A stretch of DNA of 64,000 nt, taken from assembly GCA_029844215.1 (NCBI GenBank), contig CM056725.1, positions 31,712,485 through 31,776,484 on the forward strand. The letters run 5' to 3'. This document shows positions 33,408-46,389 of this stretch, in pieces. Within the stretch, counting starts at the first letter, position 1. Each line of letters opens with the position of its first letter. The notes under the pieces were generated by a model. That model made no database searches. It was not told where the DNA came from and saw only the letters and a list, made by a program, of their open reading frames with translations. Source of the DNA: Przewalskia tangutica. Taxonomy: Eukaryota; Streptophyta; Magnoliopsida; Solanales; Solanaceae. The translations under genes and the position numbers were made by a program.

Positions 33408-33905
33408 ACTAAACAAGCCAAAGTACTTATCAAGGCATACATAGAATAATTCTTAATTAAACAAGCCAAAGTACTTATCAAGGCATACATAGAATAATTC
33501 TCAATTAAACAAGTCAAAGTACTTATCAAGGCATACATAGAATAATTCTCAATTAAACAAGCCAAAGTACTTATCAAGTCATACATAGAATAATTCTCAA
33601 TTAAACAAGCCAAAGTACTTATCAAGGCATACATAGAATAATTCTCAATTAAACAAGCCAAAGTACTTATCAAGGCATACATAGAATAATTCTCAATTAA
33701 ACAAGCCAAAGTACTTATCAAGGCATACATAGAATAATTCTCAATTAAACAAGCCAAAGTACTTATCAAGGCATACATAGAATAATTCTCAATTAAACAA
33801 GTCAAAGTACTTATCAAGGCATACATAGAATAATTCTCAATCAAACAAGCCAAAGTACTTATCAAGGCATACATAGAAAAATTCTCAATTAAACAAGCCA
33901 AAGTA
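33408..33905. repeat. 48-bp tandem array in LTR I
   Basis: About ten nearly identical copies of a 48-bp unit (AAACAAGCCAAAGTACTTAT, then CAAGGCATACATAGAATAAT and TCTCAATT). Because 48 is a multiple of three, the minus strand gives an accidental open frame with 16-residue repeats. Confidence 0.95.
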
Positions 33906-35387
33906 CTACGTACGTACATTCTTTTCAAAAGACTCCTTTTTATGTAAAACCCCAAGATACTAACACCCGTAGTATCAAGGTGTGTCTATTTTTCAAAGTA
34001 AGATACTATATTTTTAGGAAACTCATTTCAAATCTTGAAATCAAGTAACTTCAAATTTTTCACAAACTAGGCAAATTATGCCCATTAATCAAAATAGACA
34101 ACTTTCTTAACCTTCCATAAAGCCGTTATAACCAACTTTCCATAAAGCCGTTATAACCCTTTATGGTTTTAGACATATCCATTCCTTTTATAACCAAGAG
34201 ACTTATACTTAAAACCAAGTATCAAATACTTATAAATCAAGTTTCTTAACTTTCAAAATACTTCAAGTCTCTTAATATTTAGAAAACAAGTTTCTTCTAC
34301 TTTTAAACCTCAAGTAACTCACACCTTTAAAACAAGTTACTTCTCTTAAATCATGTCATTTCTCCTCTCTTAAAACAATTAAGTAAATCACTCCTTTGAC
34401 TCCTCTAAAGTCATTACAACAACCCTTAGGTTTTGGAACTAGGACACTAGCCAAAATATTTGGAAACTACTTCCTTTTCAAGACTCCATGTACTTTAAGT
34501 AAAATACTTTCACTTTTAAGAATCCAACTTCACTAAGGCAATGGATTATACAACTTACAATTTAAACATCAAAGTACAATCAAGGAAGTACATAGAACAA
34601 ATTATATCTTAGGCAATCCAAATACAACCAAGGAATGGATCATTTAAGGAGTAGGACATACTTTATTTATCTTAAGGAATCATGCTAGAAGAGGAGATAG
34701 TTCACATACCTTTTCGGCTAAATCCACAAGCTAAGCCGAATACGCCGTACGTAGAAGTGTCAACCTATAATGGTCACAACAAGACTATCAACTTCTAGTC
34801 TCTAACGTAGAATAATACTAAGTATACGGTCTCTAATTCTACGGAAAATCGGGCAGCACTTCCTTTGTTTCTACTCACTTGCCACCTTTTTCAAGGCCGA
34901 ATACAATAACCAACACGCCACATTTAAGGCTCCAAACAAAAACCAAACAAAGGGGATTACACGCCTTACAATACGTGTAAAATTCCGCCCCACAATTCAT
35001 ACGAAGTAGTTTTAATGCTCACTAGCCATTCTCCGCCAACTTACATAACCACAATTCAAAGTCTTTTCCAATCCTTTTCCAATTCCAAGTTCTAAGGTCT
35101 AACATGTTATATAGTCATGAACCACTTCAACAACTACAATTTCCTTCTTTAAACAACATGCGACAAGTTAAACTAATAATCGACTTGAATTGTAATCTTA
35201 AAGCTAAACATGCTAGTTTTCGGATTAGGGTTCCAATAGTCAATATACTTATCAAACTTCATACTATATAACTCATGCTTGCTAAAATCCATAGCTACAA
35301 CAATAAGTAAGTCTTAACCACTAAAACGACAAAATTTATACCTTTATAAGCCCTTAAAAATTCCGAGATTCAAAGTCGCGCCTTAGC

Positions 35388-36147
35388 TGTTACACCCCGT
35401 ATTTACAGGACATGTTTTAAGAACGTACGAAAGAACTCACAAGTGTTAAGATTTGAGACTTGTAAAAATTTATCGGAATTATGAAATTGTCGGAAAACGT
35501 ATTATTGTGACGAATGGGAGGGCGACACGTGTCACCCCCCTTATTGAAGCTTGGACGAATTGTGCAAGGGCAAGAGGGTCATTGGACCTTTGTTAGCAAT
35601 ACAAGTCTTGCAAGTAGGGAGCTTGAGAATTTTGACTAAGTCAAAGGGTCCACTAGTCTTGATATTTAATAAGACTTCATCCAAACCACCCATTTGGTTA
35701 CACCTTGACCCTCCATGTCCCTATATATATACTACTAGTAGCAAGAGAGAGTCCAACACTTAGCCAAATTTACAAAAATTGGAAGAACAAGAGCAATAGC
35801 TCTCGGGTTCATCAAGTGAAAGAAAGAAAAAAATTTGTTTCTTGTCCAATAAGCTCCACACTTTAAACCAAGGTTCATGAGGGTATTGTAAGTGTATCTC
35901 AATAGAAAAATCCCGGAAAAAGAGAGTTTTCGTATTAGTCGCAAAGTGAAAACCTAGTTGCTTTCTAGGTTTTGGATTGGAAGTTTGAAGGAAATTTGTT
36001 GGTGTTTTTCTAAGGGTCTCAAGTAGCGGATTGAAGTGTCTCGAAGAGTCTCTAAGTTGCTAGGGAGCAAATTCGGATTTGGAGTTGGATTGAGATTCGT
36101 TGAGGTATAATCTTGTCTCTTAAAAGTGTTACAAGACTATTTATATT
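35388..36147 (+). repeat. Element F 5' LTR, segment 1
   Basis: Starts TGTTACACCCCGTATTTACA. It contains a CTATATATATAC TATA element (35721-35732) and a purine-rich leader, and ends at ATATT (36143-36147), the left duplication of G1. It pairs with 51813-52029 plus 61286-61823. Confidence 0.92.
35721..35732 (+). promoter_or_regulatory. TATA element, element F 5' LTR
   Basis: TATATATATAC preceded by CATGTCCC, 335 bp from the LTR start, and conserved in the 3' LTR at about 61395-61406. Confidence 0.6.
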
Positions 36148-37431
36148 TGTCACGACCCGACCCTGGGCCCGCGACTGGTGCCCTACCTGGGCACCCTTAC
36201 AGGTATACATCGGAGATAATCAGCGGAACATACATAAACTTAACGATGAAATAAATAATAGGTTAGCCGATAAGGCTACCTTCATGGATATAAACAAATC
36301 CAAAAGCAGTTACCTCAATTTTTTTTTTTTATAAAGTGACCCACAAGATATGACTACAGACCTCTAAGAGTTTACATAACAATTGTGACGGGACAGGGCC
36401 CCGCCATACCCCTGAATGTACAAAAGTCAACAACTTCAGGGAACCCTACCAAAGACAAAGCCTCCGGAGAAATGGAGCTTTCCGAGAACTGAACCGTGAT
36501 CCTAGGAGTGCGGATCAACAAGCTATGTACCTCAACCTGCGGCATGAACGCAGCCCCCCGAAGGAGGTCAGTACAAAATATGTACCAAGTATGCAAAATT
36601 GAAAGTACTGTAATTTAAATCATAATAGTCAAAAATACAGCGGAAGACATATATGATAACCCAATTAACAATACACAGTGTCTTACTGAAGTGGAAGTAA
36701 TGAAAGTCAGTTTTACCTTGTACAGCCTGTTTCAAACATATGAACGATAGTCACACCTGGGATATGAACACCAGCCCTCAAATATTAAAGCGCGCCCGTG
36801 GGATTCCCCATCACTGCCGACCACTAGGTGTAAAATCTAACCATGTGACGCGCCCGTGGCATCCTACCTCACTGTCGGCGTACAAACATACAACACATAT
36901 AAACCTATATATATCTCATGCCCGTGGAATCCCTCATCTCGGGTACATGACTTCATGGGGAGCTAATCCATGGAGTAGTAATCGTATCCGGGAATTTAAC
37001 CCGCATCCTGGTCGCATGCCTCGGAATCCCTCATCGTAAGCATGTCCCAGGCGCATGCCTCAGAATCCCTCATCGTAAGCATGTCCAAGGATCAACCACA
37101 CTAGATGCATACCCGTGGAATCCCACATCACTGCCGGTACGTCCAGGTAAGCTCATACTATAACAATGGAAGCATACCCGTGGAATCCCACATAACTGCC
37201 GGTACGTCCAAGTGAACTCATACTGCATGCCTCAGAATCCCTCATCGTAAGCATGTCCAAGGTGCATGCCTCGGAATCCCTCATCGTAAGCATGTCCAAG
37301 GGTCAACCACCATGGAAGCATACCCGTGGAATCCCACATCACCGCCGGTACGTCCAGGTAACCTCATACTAGGACAATGGAAGCATACCCGTGGAATCCC
37401 ACATCACTGCCGGTACGTCCAAGTAAGTTCA
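36148..37431 (-). repeat. G1: solo LTR, first segment
   Basis: Begins TGTCACGACCCGACCCTGGG after ATATT. It holds a minisatellite (about 36905-37430) with CCCGTGGAATCCC, CATCACTGCCGGTACGTCC and CATCGTAAGCATGTCC words. It is cut at GTTCA (37427-37431) by G2 and continues at 41004. Confidence 0.9.
36905..37430 (-). repeat. Minisatellite in G1
   Basis: Units of about 65-75 bp: AATGGAAGCATACCCGTGGA, ATCCCACATCACTGCCGG and TACGTCC, alternating with CATGCCTCAGAATCCCTC and ATCGTAAGCATGTCCAAGG. Confidence 0.8.
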
Positions 37432-38089
37432 TGTCACGACCCGACCTCGGGCCCGTGACTGGTGCCTTACCCCGGGCACCCTAGTGATACAACATCAGAG
37501 AAAATCAGCAGAAATAAAAACTTAAACATGAAACAAGATATATAATAATAAAAACAGGTTAACCAAAACGGTTACCTTCCTGTATATATACACATCAAAA
37601 TGGAACAGTAAATCCTTTACAAACCCCGCCACAACAAGATTACGTAACTCTAAGAATGTAACAACAACTATGACGGGACAGGGCCCCGCCATACCCCTGA
37701 ATGTACAAGTACCTACAATGACAGGGGACTATACCAAAATATAAGCCTCCGGAGAAACGGAGCTTCCCAAAACGCTGAACTGTGATCCTATGAGCGAGGA
37801 TCAACAACCGGTGTACCTCTACCTGCGGCATGAACGCGGCCCAAGGAGGTCAAGACAACAGTACCAAGTATGTGAAATCAAAATATCAGAAATGAAATCA
37901 TAATAGTCTATATAAAGCAGAGACATGTATGATAACCAAACTACAGTTCACAATATAAATTAACAGTCATGTCAAGTCAGGGACTCACGCCCGTAAAGTC
38001 ATCACTCAAATATAACCCGGGAATTTAACCCGCACAACGGCCGCATGCCCCAACATCTTACCTCGGTATAAGCATGGCCATGGAACCAT

Positions 38090-38595
38090 CCTAATGGAAG
38101 CATACCCGTGGGCCACCCATCGTGTCAGTATGTCCAAAGGAAATAACAAGATAACAATCATAATGGAAGATACTCGGCCACCCATCGTGTCAGATTCCAA
38201 AGCAAATAACAAGATAACACTTAATGGAAGCATACCCGTGGCCAACCAACCTGTCAGTATGTCCAAAAGCAAATAACAAGATATCAATCATAGTGGAAGC
38301 ATACTCGTGGGACACCCATCGTGTCAGTATGTCCAAAGCAAATAACAAGATAACACTCTTAATGGAAGCATACCCGGCCACCCATCGTGTCAAGATGTCC
38401 AAAAAGAAATAACAAGATAACAATCATAGTGGAAGCATACTCGTGGCCACCCATCGTGTCGGTATGTCCAAAGCAAATAACAAGATAACACTTAATGGAA
38501 GCATACCCGGGCCACCCATCGTGTCGGTATGTCCAAAAGGATCGATATAGTGGAAGCATACCCGTGGCCACCCAACGTGTCGGTATGTCCATCAA
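38090..38595 (-). repeat. Minisatellite of about 62 bp in G2
   Basis: About eight units: AATGGAAGCATACCCGTGG, CCACCCATCGTGTCAGTATG and TCCAAAGCAAATAACAAGAT. Phase-shifting frames over the array are artefacts. Confidence 0.88.
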
Positions 38596-40481
38596 TCAAC
38601 CAGATAGTCGCCTCCAACGAAAGACGCCAGAGTACGTAAATACAACACTTGCACAACAAAGGCTATCACCACAAGCATAGGCAAGTTCAACATACTTTTA
38701 TACTTTCATTAACATGTAAATTGATTCACCATTTATAAAAACTCAAGTACTCCTATTTTATGCCAACAATCCGGGTTTTAACCCTAAAGTACTACGTACA
38801 TAAATTCTTTCAAAAAGATCCATTTCTTTTACAAAGGTCACTCGATACCCGTAGTATCAAAATAGAGTAACTATCTTTTTAAGTAAACCAAAACAATTTC
38901 CATACTTTCTTTTTAAACCAAATCATTTCTCCCTTTAAAGTCAAGTTACCATTTTAAATCCAATAATAAAACCATTCTTTTGTTTTCATAAAGTCGTTAT
39001 AACTAACTTCCCATAAAGCTATTATAACATTTTATGTTTTAAACCAATTTAAGACAAAACCATGCCTTTCTTTTAAACCAAAACAATTCAAATTATCAAG
39101 TCTCTTTTCTTTTAGAAATCAAGTTCCTTACTGTGGAATTTAAGAAAATCAATACTTGTTATTAATGATTTTATTAAAGCAGCCATGATCTAGGAAATGT
39201 AATACAATTTTGTCTTATCTTAGCTTATATGCAGATGGAGGTTTCTACTTGTTTTAATAATAATTAATTAGTCAATACATTTTCATTTATTAACGCTGCA
39301 GTGGTTTGTTCGATACTTATTCTCATTTCCGAAATCAATATAACTTATTCCTTTTAAAACCCAATTACCCATTTCTCATAAATGCGGTTTCACAACTTTT
39401 TAACACAAACCAAGTCCTTAATATTTCACCTCAAGTCATTTATAAGTCAAGTCTCTTATCTTTAAAAAAACTCAACCATTTTTTTACCTACATAAAGTTG
39501 TTATAACAAACTTCCCATAAAGCCGTTATAACACTTTATGTTTTAAACCAACCAAATTCGTTTAGCACACGTACGTCTACCGTACTACATAGTTCACACA
39601 ATCATGCTAGAAAAGATAGGAAGAGGTTCACATACCTCGCGACGATTATCGACAAAAAGCAAAAAGCTCCAAAGTACTGTAACCCTGCTAGCTTTTTCCA
39701 CCCTTCAAGTAGAATACGTTACTCGCAGTACTTCCACCTAAAAAGGCCACAAAACGTCTATTAACTTCTACATCCCTTCGTAGAATATTTCTAAGTACAA
39801 GGTTCCATATTCTACGGAAAATTCGGCAGCACCTCCCCCCTCGTAACCACATAAATAACCTCCACTATCAAGGCCCGCTACCAAGCCAACAACTCGAGGG
39901 ATTACACGCCTAACCTGACGTGTACAATTCCGCCCCACAATAATACTACAAGTTCATCAGAAAATACGGTCAATGTAACTACAGTTCAATTATTATCAAT
40001 ATTCATTCTATATATAGTATACTCAACTATACATTACTACAACATGTAATCTCCAATTACAATAGGGGGACAAAGATCATTACCTCGATAAGCCCAAAAT
40101 TATCCAAGATTTATAAGTCGATCCTGAGCAACGTTTAGCTCCAAATCCTTACGCTCCAACCCGCTCCAAGCAACCCTTAGAAGTTTCTAAACAACTTCTC
40201 TTAACACTTCAACTCCAAAAAGTGAAGAACACTAGGCTTTAAAAATGGCCACTTTCGGCCAAGGCAAGGTTTCAAGGCTAGGGGTGTGAAATCTTCTCCA
40301 ACTCTTGGTACACAATCTTCCTAACACCCTAAGGAAGAACACTTAAAAGTTTAAGAATTTTTGGACAATATTTTGGTCAAGATCTTAGCCAAAAACGAGA
40401 GCACTCACTAAAGGGGAGGGAGTATTTTTCAAGCTTGGAAATCTCTAAGTGTGGATGAATAAGTCTTGCACTCAAGGGGGG

Positions 40482-40489
40482 TATTTATA
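40482..40489 (-). promoter_or_regulatory. TATA box, solo LTR G2
   Basis: TATAAATA on the minus strand, about 510 bp from the LTR start, with the usual CCCC on its downstream side. Confidence 0.6.
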
Positions 40490-41003
40490 GGCCAATCAAT
40501 GGCCAAGATCAAAGCAAGTGTATGGTGAGGATTAGGGACAAGTGTGTGGGTAATTTGCCAACCAAATGTCCACCACAAAAATGGGACAAGTGGCTTGCCA
40601 CTTGTCCACCTAAAAAAATGTCCAAGTGCCCCCCTACTTTCGGCCATAGGGCCACATGGGGTGCCATGTGTCGCCCTCCTACTCGTCCAAAATATTTCAT
40701 CTTCCGAAAATATCCGTAATGCCAAAAATTCGAAAATAAAGTGGGCCCCACAAACCGTAAATTTCTCCCGTGGGCCCCACGTGACCAATTCCGGAAATAA
40801 AATTCCATAATTCTCAAATATTCCAAAAAGTCCGAATACCAAATCTGGGAATCCAATTCCCTTTAACGAACATTTTTCCTTCACAAAATCCGGAAACTTT
40901 TCCGTCGAAAAAGCACATCTTTCTTCCTTTCCAATTTTTGTGTCGTATTCTCGTACGTACGTCCTCACATACATACCCTGGAACTACGGGGTGTAACAGT
41001 TCA

Positions 41004-43164
41004 TAACTTCTTTAGACTTCCAGTAACATACAAAATGGATCTCATTTTATGACCTTAAGGCACTTTTCATATCACTTGACAAGTCCGGGGAAAAATTCAA
41101 CCCAAAGTACTATGTATTTCTACTCTTTTCAAAGATCCCTTTTCCACATAAGACCCCAAGATACTAACACCGGTGGTATCAAGGCTCATCTACAATTCAA
41201 ACAAGTCACTATATTATTAGAAATATACTTCGGCTTCTACATCAAGTGACCCTCATTTTAAACTTTAAGCAATTGATGCCTTTACATCAAATTGCCCTTC
41301 TTAGTTTCAATTATTTTCTCTAGGCTTATTTATTCGAGAAAAACCATTTCTTTAACCTTCCATAAAGTTATTATAACCAACTTCCCATAAAGTCGTTATA
41401 CTAACTTTATGCTTTAGAAACTAAGACAATCTTTTCCTTTCATAAGGCCGTCATAACTAACTTCCCATAAAGCCGTTATAACTCATTATGTCTTAGACAA
41501 CTTTGTTCTTTTTATGATCAAGAGACTTGTACTTCGAATCAAGTTACACAACTTTCAAAAACGCTTCAAGTCTCTTTACTTTAAAAGACAAAATTCTTAA
41601 TTTAGACAACAAGTTCTTATCTTTATAATAGTTCCAGAATCAATACTTTCAAATCAAGTATTCCATACTTTTTCACGTCAAGAAGTCCTTGTTTTCCCCA
41701 TTAGAATAACCCATTCTTATAACCTTTTCTCAAGGACAAGTGAGTTAATCCTCTAACTCAACCGACTAGGCATCTTTAAAACAAGTCAAGTATATCAAAT
41801 GACTTTACCTTATTTAAATCAACGACATCTACCGTACTTATACAGTTATAACTACTCATGCTCAAGAGATAAGAAAGTTTCCACATACCTCTTATGTTTA
41901 ATCCAATTTCCAAGTCCAAAATGCCTTCCGTAGATGTCAACCTATAATGACCATAATACGTCTATTAGCTTCTAGCTTCAACGTAGAATATTCTAATGTA
42001 AAGTTCCTTGTCCTACGGGAAATCGACAAAGACTTCCTTTGTTTCTACGTACTTTTCCACCTTTTTCAAGGTCTGAATTCAATAACCAAACGCCGCATTT
42101 AAGGCACAACAATTCAGCTAACCAAAAGGGGATTACACGCCTTTACAGGACGCGTAAAATTCTGCCCCACAATAATACAAAACAAACCAATAATTCCAAG
42201 CCACATTCGGCTACAATATCACAACAATTATCAATTTCCTTTCAATTTCCTCTTAATCCAACTCGTTATATAAATCATAACCAATTATATACCCACCTAT
42301 TTACAACATGCAATGATTTTTAGCTAACAACCGTATTGATTACAACATGAGTGGCTAACATGCCCATTTTCGGTTTTCAACAAGACGACAAGATCCAAAC
42401 CTTTTCAAACTTTAATATAACAGCCTCAGGCTCATTTCTTAACTACTATAACTTGAAATCTTCAATTACACAAGAAGGTGAAAGTTTTACCTTAAGAAGC
42501 CCTCTTTCCGAAATCTTTTTCACTTTAAAATTGCCCACTCGAACTCTCTACAAGATTTCCAACATTTTTCCTTCTTGAAGCCTTTCCAAAAATCTCACCG
42601 GGGTTCATCAATTTGAGAGAGAGAAGGGGATTTTTTTTCTTAGGGAAACCCTTGCAAATGGCCAAGTCTTGAAGACTTGGCCCTAAAATAAGACCCTCAC
42701 TTGGTCAAAAGATGGGAGGGACACTTGTCACCTTCCCATAGGCCTTTTATCAAAATATCCTGCTTTTTCGCCTTTCCGTAAAAATCCCGCCAGCGCTGCT
42801 CGCCACGGCCAGCGCGCCTACCTCGAGGACTTTCAGAATAATCGGCCGCGCCCTCGCTGACGGCCGCGCGCACGCCACGCTGGGAGATTTGTCCCCTGCG
42901 TCAGCCCACAGAACTTCTAACGCCCGTAACTTCCTATCCCGATGTCCAATCGACGAGTGTTTTATTGCGTTGGAAACTAGAGTCAACGAACTTCATACTA
43001 GTCTTTTAAAACACCTCAAAACTCCTAAAGAATTAGGGGATATACCGCTCCAAAGTTGACTGAACGTCTTCCTACAACATTTTTCCAACCTAACTTTCCA
43101 AATTCAAATCTTATTTCCTTTCGTACGCTCTAAACTTATCCTCTTGAATTTACGGGGTGTAACA
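41004..43164 (-). repeat. G1: solo LTR, second segment
   Basis: Resumes after G2 and ends GGGGTGTAACA, followed by ATATT (43165-43169), giving G1 a length of about 3.45 kb with exact 5-bp duplications. The last 450 bp differ from the other LTRs: 42785-42900 is a GC- and CpG-rich patch in AT-rich surroundings and no clear TATA box is seen. Confidence 0.9.
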
Positions 43165-43169
43165 ATATT

Positions 43170-45351
43170 GTTGTTAGCTTTACATGTTGCTAGCATGAAG
43201 TGTATGTGTTGAAGTTTATAAGTATTATGGATTGATGGTAGCTTAAATCCGAAATGTTATATTAGCCACTTGAAGTTGGATTACTAATTGGTCATTTATT
43301 AGAAATCGTCGCATTTTACTTACTTGAAGATTATAGTAGTTATAATCGATTGCGACTTGATATCATGTTATGCTAACAATTTGGATTGAAATGGAAATTG
43401 GATAAGAATTGGTGTTATGGTACTCAAATGTGGCCGAATTGGACATATAGTTTGTATTAGTTTGATATCTATTGTGGGGCGGAATTTTACACGTCTAGTA
43501 GGCGTGTAATCCCCTATTGTTAATTTCATTGATTGGGCCTTAAATGTGGCGTGTTTGGTTATTGCATTCCGCCTTGAAAAAGGTGACAAAGTAAGTAAAA
43601 ACAAAGCAGGTGCTGTCTGATTTTCCGTAGAATTTAGTGACTTAGCACTTGGAATATTCTACGTTTGAAGTAAGAGGTTAATGGACGTATTGTGACCATT
43701 ATAGGTTGAAGTACTAAGTATAGCATATCCTACTTGAAAGATGGAATAGCTATCAAGGTTGAAGTACTTTGGAGCATTTTGCTACTTGTCGATAATCGTC
43801 GCGAGGTATGTGAACCTTTTCCTTCCTTTGGCATGATTCTATGTATGGAATATACCGGTGGTATCATTTCATGCTTCCTTCTACTCTTAGAAGTTAAGAG
43901 GTAGTTGTGTGATTTACTCTATGTAGAACTTTTCCTATCTTTTGAGCATGACTAGTTGCACGTATGTAGTACGGTAGACGTACCACACCTTGATGTCCTT
44001 TACTAGTTTTATAAATAGCCAAGTCGGGTGAGTTAGGAGATTAACTCACTTCTTTGAAAGTATTAAGGATGTCTAATGTTTTATTAAAGTTAAGGGACTT
44101 GAAGAGTTTTAAATTATGTGATACTTGTTCCGTTTTAAACGTATAAGTCCCTTGGATAGGAAATTATATTTTGGCTAAGGTATAAAGTGAATATAACAAC
44201 TTTATGGGAAGTTGGTTATATTTGCTTGATGGAAAGATAAATGACTTGATTTTAGTGAAAAGGCAACTTGATTTTAAGGCATCAATTGCCTAAGGTTTTA
44301 TAATAAAAGGAGTCACTTGATTTCTTAAGGTTAAGAGACTTTATTTTTCAAGTTAGGAGACTTGATTCTTAAAGGAAGAAATGAATTGATTTACAAGTAT
44401 AGAATACTCGATTTGGAAAGACTTGATTTCAAAAGTTAAGAAACTTGTTTTCTTAAAAGTTAAGGGACTTGAAGTATTTTAAAAAATATAAGTCTCTTGG
44501 TTATAAAAGGAATGGGGTTGTCTAAAACCATAAAGAGTTATAACGGCTTTATGGGAAGTTGGTTATAACGGCTTTATGGAAGGTTAAGAGAATGGTTTTC
44601 TTCAGTAATGTAAGCAAAGAAATGATTTGAAATAAAGAAGGGAAAACTGTTTTTAAGGTACCAATTGCTTAATGTTTTTAAGAAAGAAGTCACTTGATTT
44701 AGAAGCCGGTAAATGTATTTCTAAAGAGGTATTGTGACTTGTCTTGAAGGTAGATATGACTTGATACTACAGTTGTTAGTATCTTGGAAGTTTTATTTGA
44801 AAAAGAGTTTTTCTAAAGGAGTAGAGGTGCGTAGTACTTGGGGTTAAATTCCCGGATTTTTATGTGAGAAACGGAAGTGCCATGAGTTGATAAAAATGGA
44901 AGTCTAAAGGTTTAATGAACTTGCTTGTGTTTGCTTGTGATAGCTTTAAGTGCAAGTATTATATGTAACGTTGTCGTGACTCTCAGTTGGAGGGCCGACT
45001 GTCTTGTTATAAGTTTATTTGGACGTACCGACAGTGATGTGGGATTCCACGGGTATGCTTCCATTATGATTGATCCTTGGACATGCTTATACGATGTGGG
45101 ATTCCGGGGCATGTGACCAGGATGCGGGTTAGATGCCCGGACATTTTATCGACGCACGGCAGTGACGGGGGATTCCACGGGTATGCTTCCATTGTGATTG
45201 ATCTTGGCCATGCTTATACGATGAGGGATGCCGGGGCATGTATCCAGGATGCGGGTTAGATGCCCGCGTGTTTTATTACTCCATGATCATGCTTATACGA
45301 TGTGGGATTCCGGGGTATGCGACCATGTTATATTATTACTCCATGGGCTAG
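43170..45351 (+). repeat. Element F 5' LTR, segment 2
   Basis: Continues after G1 and matches 61824-63965 in the 3' LTR. It has the AATCGTCGCGAGGTATGTG box (about 43794-43812), the doubled GTTATAACGGCTTTATGG block (about 44528-44580), and minisatellite units with GATGTGGGATTCCGGGGCATG (45010-45350). It is cut by H near 45351. Confidence 0.9.
45010..45350 (+). repeat. Minisatellite in element F 5' LTR
   Basis: Four to five units of 70-90 bp with ATGCTTATACGATGTGGGAT and TCCGGGGCATG, the reverse complement of words in K1 and I. It continues at about 48895-48975 after H. Confidence 0.8.
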
Positions 45352-45964
45352 TCAGAACGACTGCCCGGCCCAAGCATCGTGCCTTATCCCGGGCACCCTA
45401 GTGATACAATCATCAGAGAAAACCAGCGGAAATAAAACTTTACACAAGAAACAAGATATATGAACATAAAACAGGCCAACCCAACGGTTACCTTCCAATA
45501 ACATAAATAAATACAACTCTTTCAAAACGAACAGTTTAATCCTTTTACAACCCCGCCCACAACAAGATTACTGCACTTCTAAGATTTACAACAACTATGA
45601 CGGGACAGGGCCCCGCCATACCCCTGAATGTACAAGAACCTACAACTCAGGGAACACATACCAAAAGATAAGCCTCCGGAGAAACGGAGCTTCCCAAAAC
45701 GCTGAACTGAGATCCTAAGAGCGAGGATCCACGACCGATGTAACTACTGCGCATGAACGCAAACGAAGGAGGTCAAGACAACAGTACCAAGTATGTGAAA
45801 TCAGAAAATATCAGAAATGAAATCATACTAGTCTATATAAAGCAGGAGACATGTATGATGACCAAACTACAGTTCACAACATAAAAGCAGTCATATCCAG
45901 TCAGGGACTCACGCCCTCAAGCCATCACTCAAATATAACTATGGGTCTCACGCCCACAACATCA

Positions 45965-46260
45965 ATCATGTTCGCATCATGGCCGCATGCCCCGAATTCT
46001 GCATCGGCAGACATGTCCATGATGCAACAATAATACCAATGCCCCATGGCCACATGCCGAATTCTACCTCGGAGACACGCCCATGTGACATCAACAATAA
46101 TATCTTGGGTGATCAACCTGCCGCACGGCCACATGCCCGAATTCTACCTCGTAGACATGTCCATGTAACCACAATAACAATATATCGTAATCAACCCGAC
46201 CGCATGGCCGCATGCCCCGAATCATCAGACGGTGTAGACATGTCCATGTGACATCAACGA
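45965..46260 (-). repeat. Minisatellite of about 60 bp in H
   Basis: Four or five units with CATGGCCGCATGCCCCGAAT, TCTACCTCGGAGACATG and TCCATGTGAC. It is the reverse complement of the CATGGACATGTCTACACCGG units in E. Confidence 0.8.
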
Positions 46261-46389
46261 CAAGACGGTAATCAAAATGGAAACATACCCGTGGAATTCT
46301 CCATCACCGCCAAAGACGCCCAAGTAAGTTCTCGACAAGTCGACCGCCTCTATCGAGAGCGGTAACGTAAATACCACACTTGCACAACA

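Larger units (their letters stand above)
32195..35387 (-). repeat. I: minus-strand LTR, PBS-side 3.2 kb
   Basis: Begins TGTCACGCCCCGAACCCCGG after AACGT (32190-32194, presumed target duplication). It contains two tandem arrays, ATAAAGCCGTTATAAC blocks (34117-34165), and a variant of the CACATACCT box without CGCGACG (about 34704-34720). At 35387 it is interrupted by F's LTR in the sequence CGCGCCTTAGC, a point corresponding to GATCC..GAGCAACGTTTAGC in G2. Its TATA side must lie beyond F. Confidence 0.83.
37432..40998 (-). repeat. G2: complete solo LTR nested in G1
   Basis: A 3567-bp LTR with no interior, flanked by GTTCA at 37427-37431 and 40999-41003. It begins TGTCACGACC and ends GGGGTGTAACA. 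A TATA box is at 40482-40489 on the minus strand, the CGCGACGATTATCGAC box at about 39634-39652, ATAAAG/GTTATAAC pairs lie near 38985-39030 and 39490-39535, and a minisatellite is at 38090-38595. Solo LTRs arise by recombination between the two LTRs of an element. Confidence 0.95.

Noticed and set aside
33408..33905. Regularly spaced repeats resembling a CRISPR array
   Set aside because: The units are contiguous with no unique spacers, and the setting is a plant retrotransposon LTR.
33281..33955. 224-codon minus-strand open frame with repeated STLACLIENYSMYALI words
   Set aside because: It is the translation of a 48-bp tandem repeat inside an LTR; there is no start context, domain or conservation outside the array.
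38006..38595. Cluster of short overlapping frames on both strands
   Set aside because: All come from the 62-bp minisatellite in G2.
40429..40974. 181-codon minus-strand frame in G2
   Set aside because: It covers the U3 and TATA region of a solo LTR; the same region in B and H is not open in this frame and no domain is seen.
42750..42986. GC-rich frame as a possible host gene or CpG island
   Set aside because: It is inside solo LTR G1, only 78 codons, with no recognisable domain; the base composition is reported as a finding instead.
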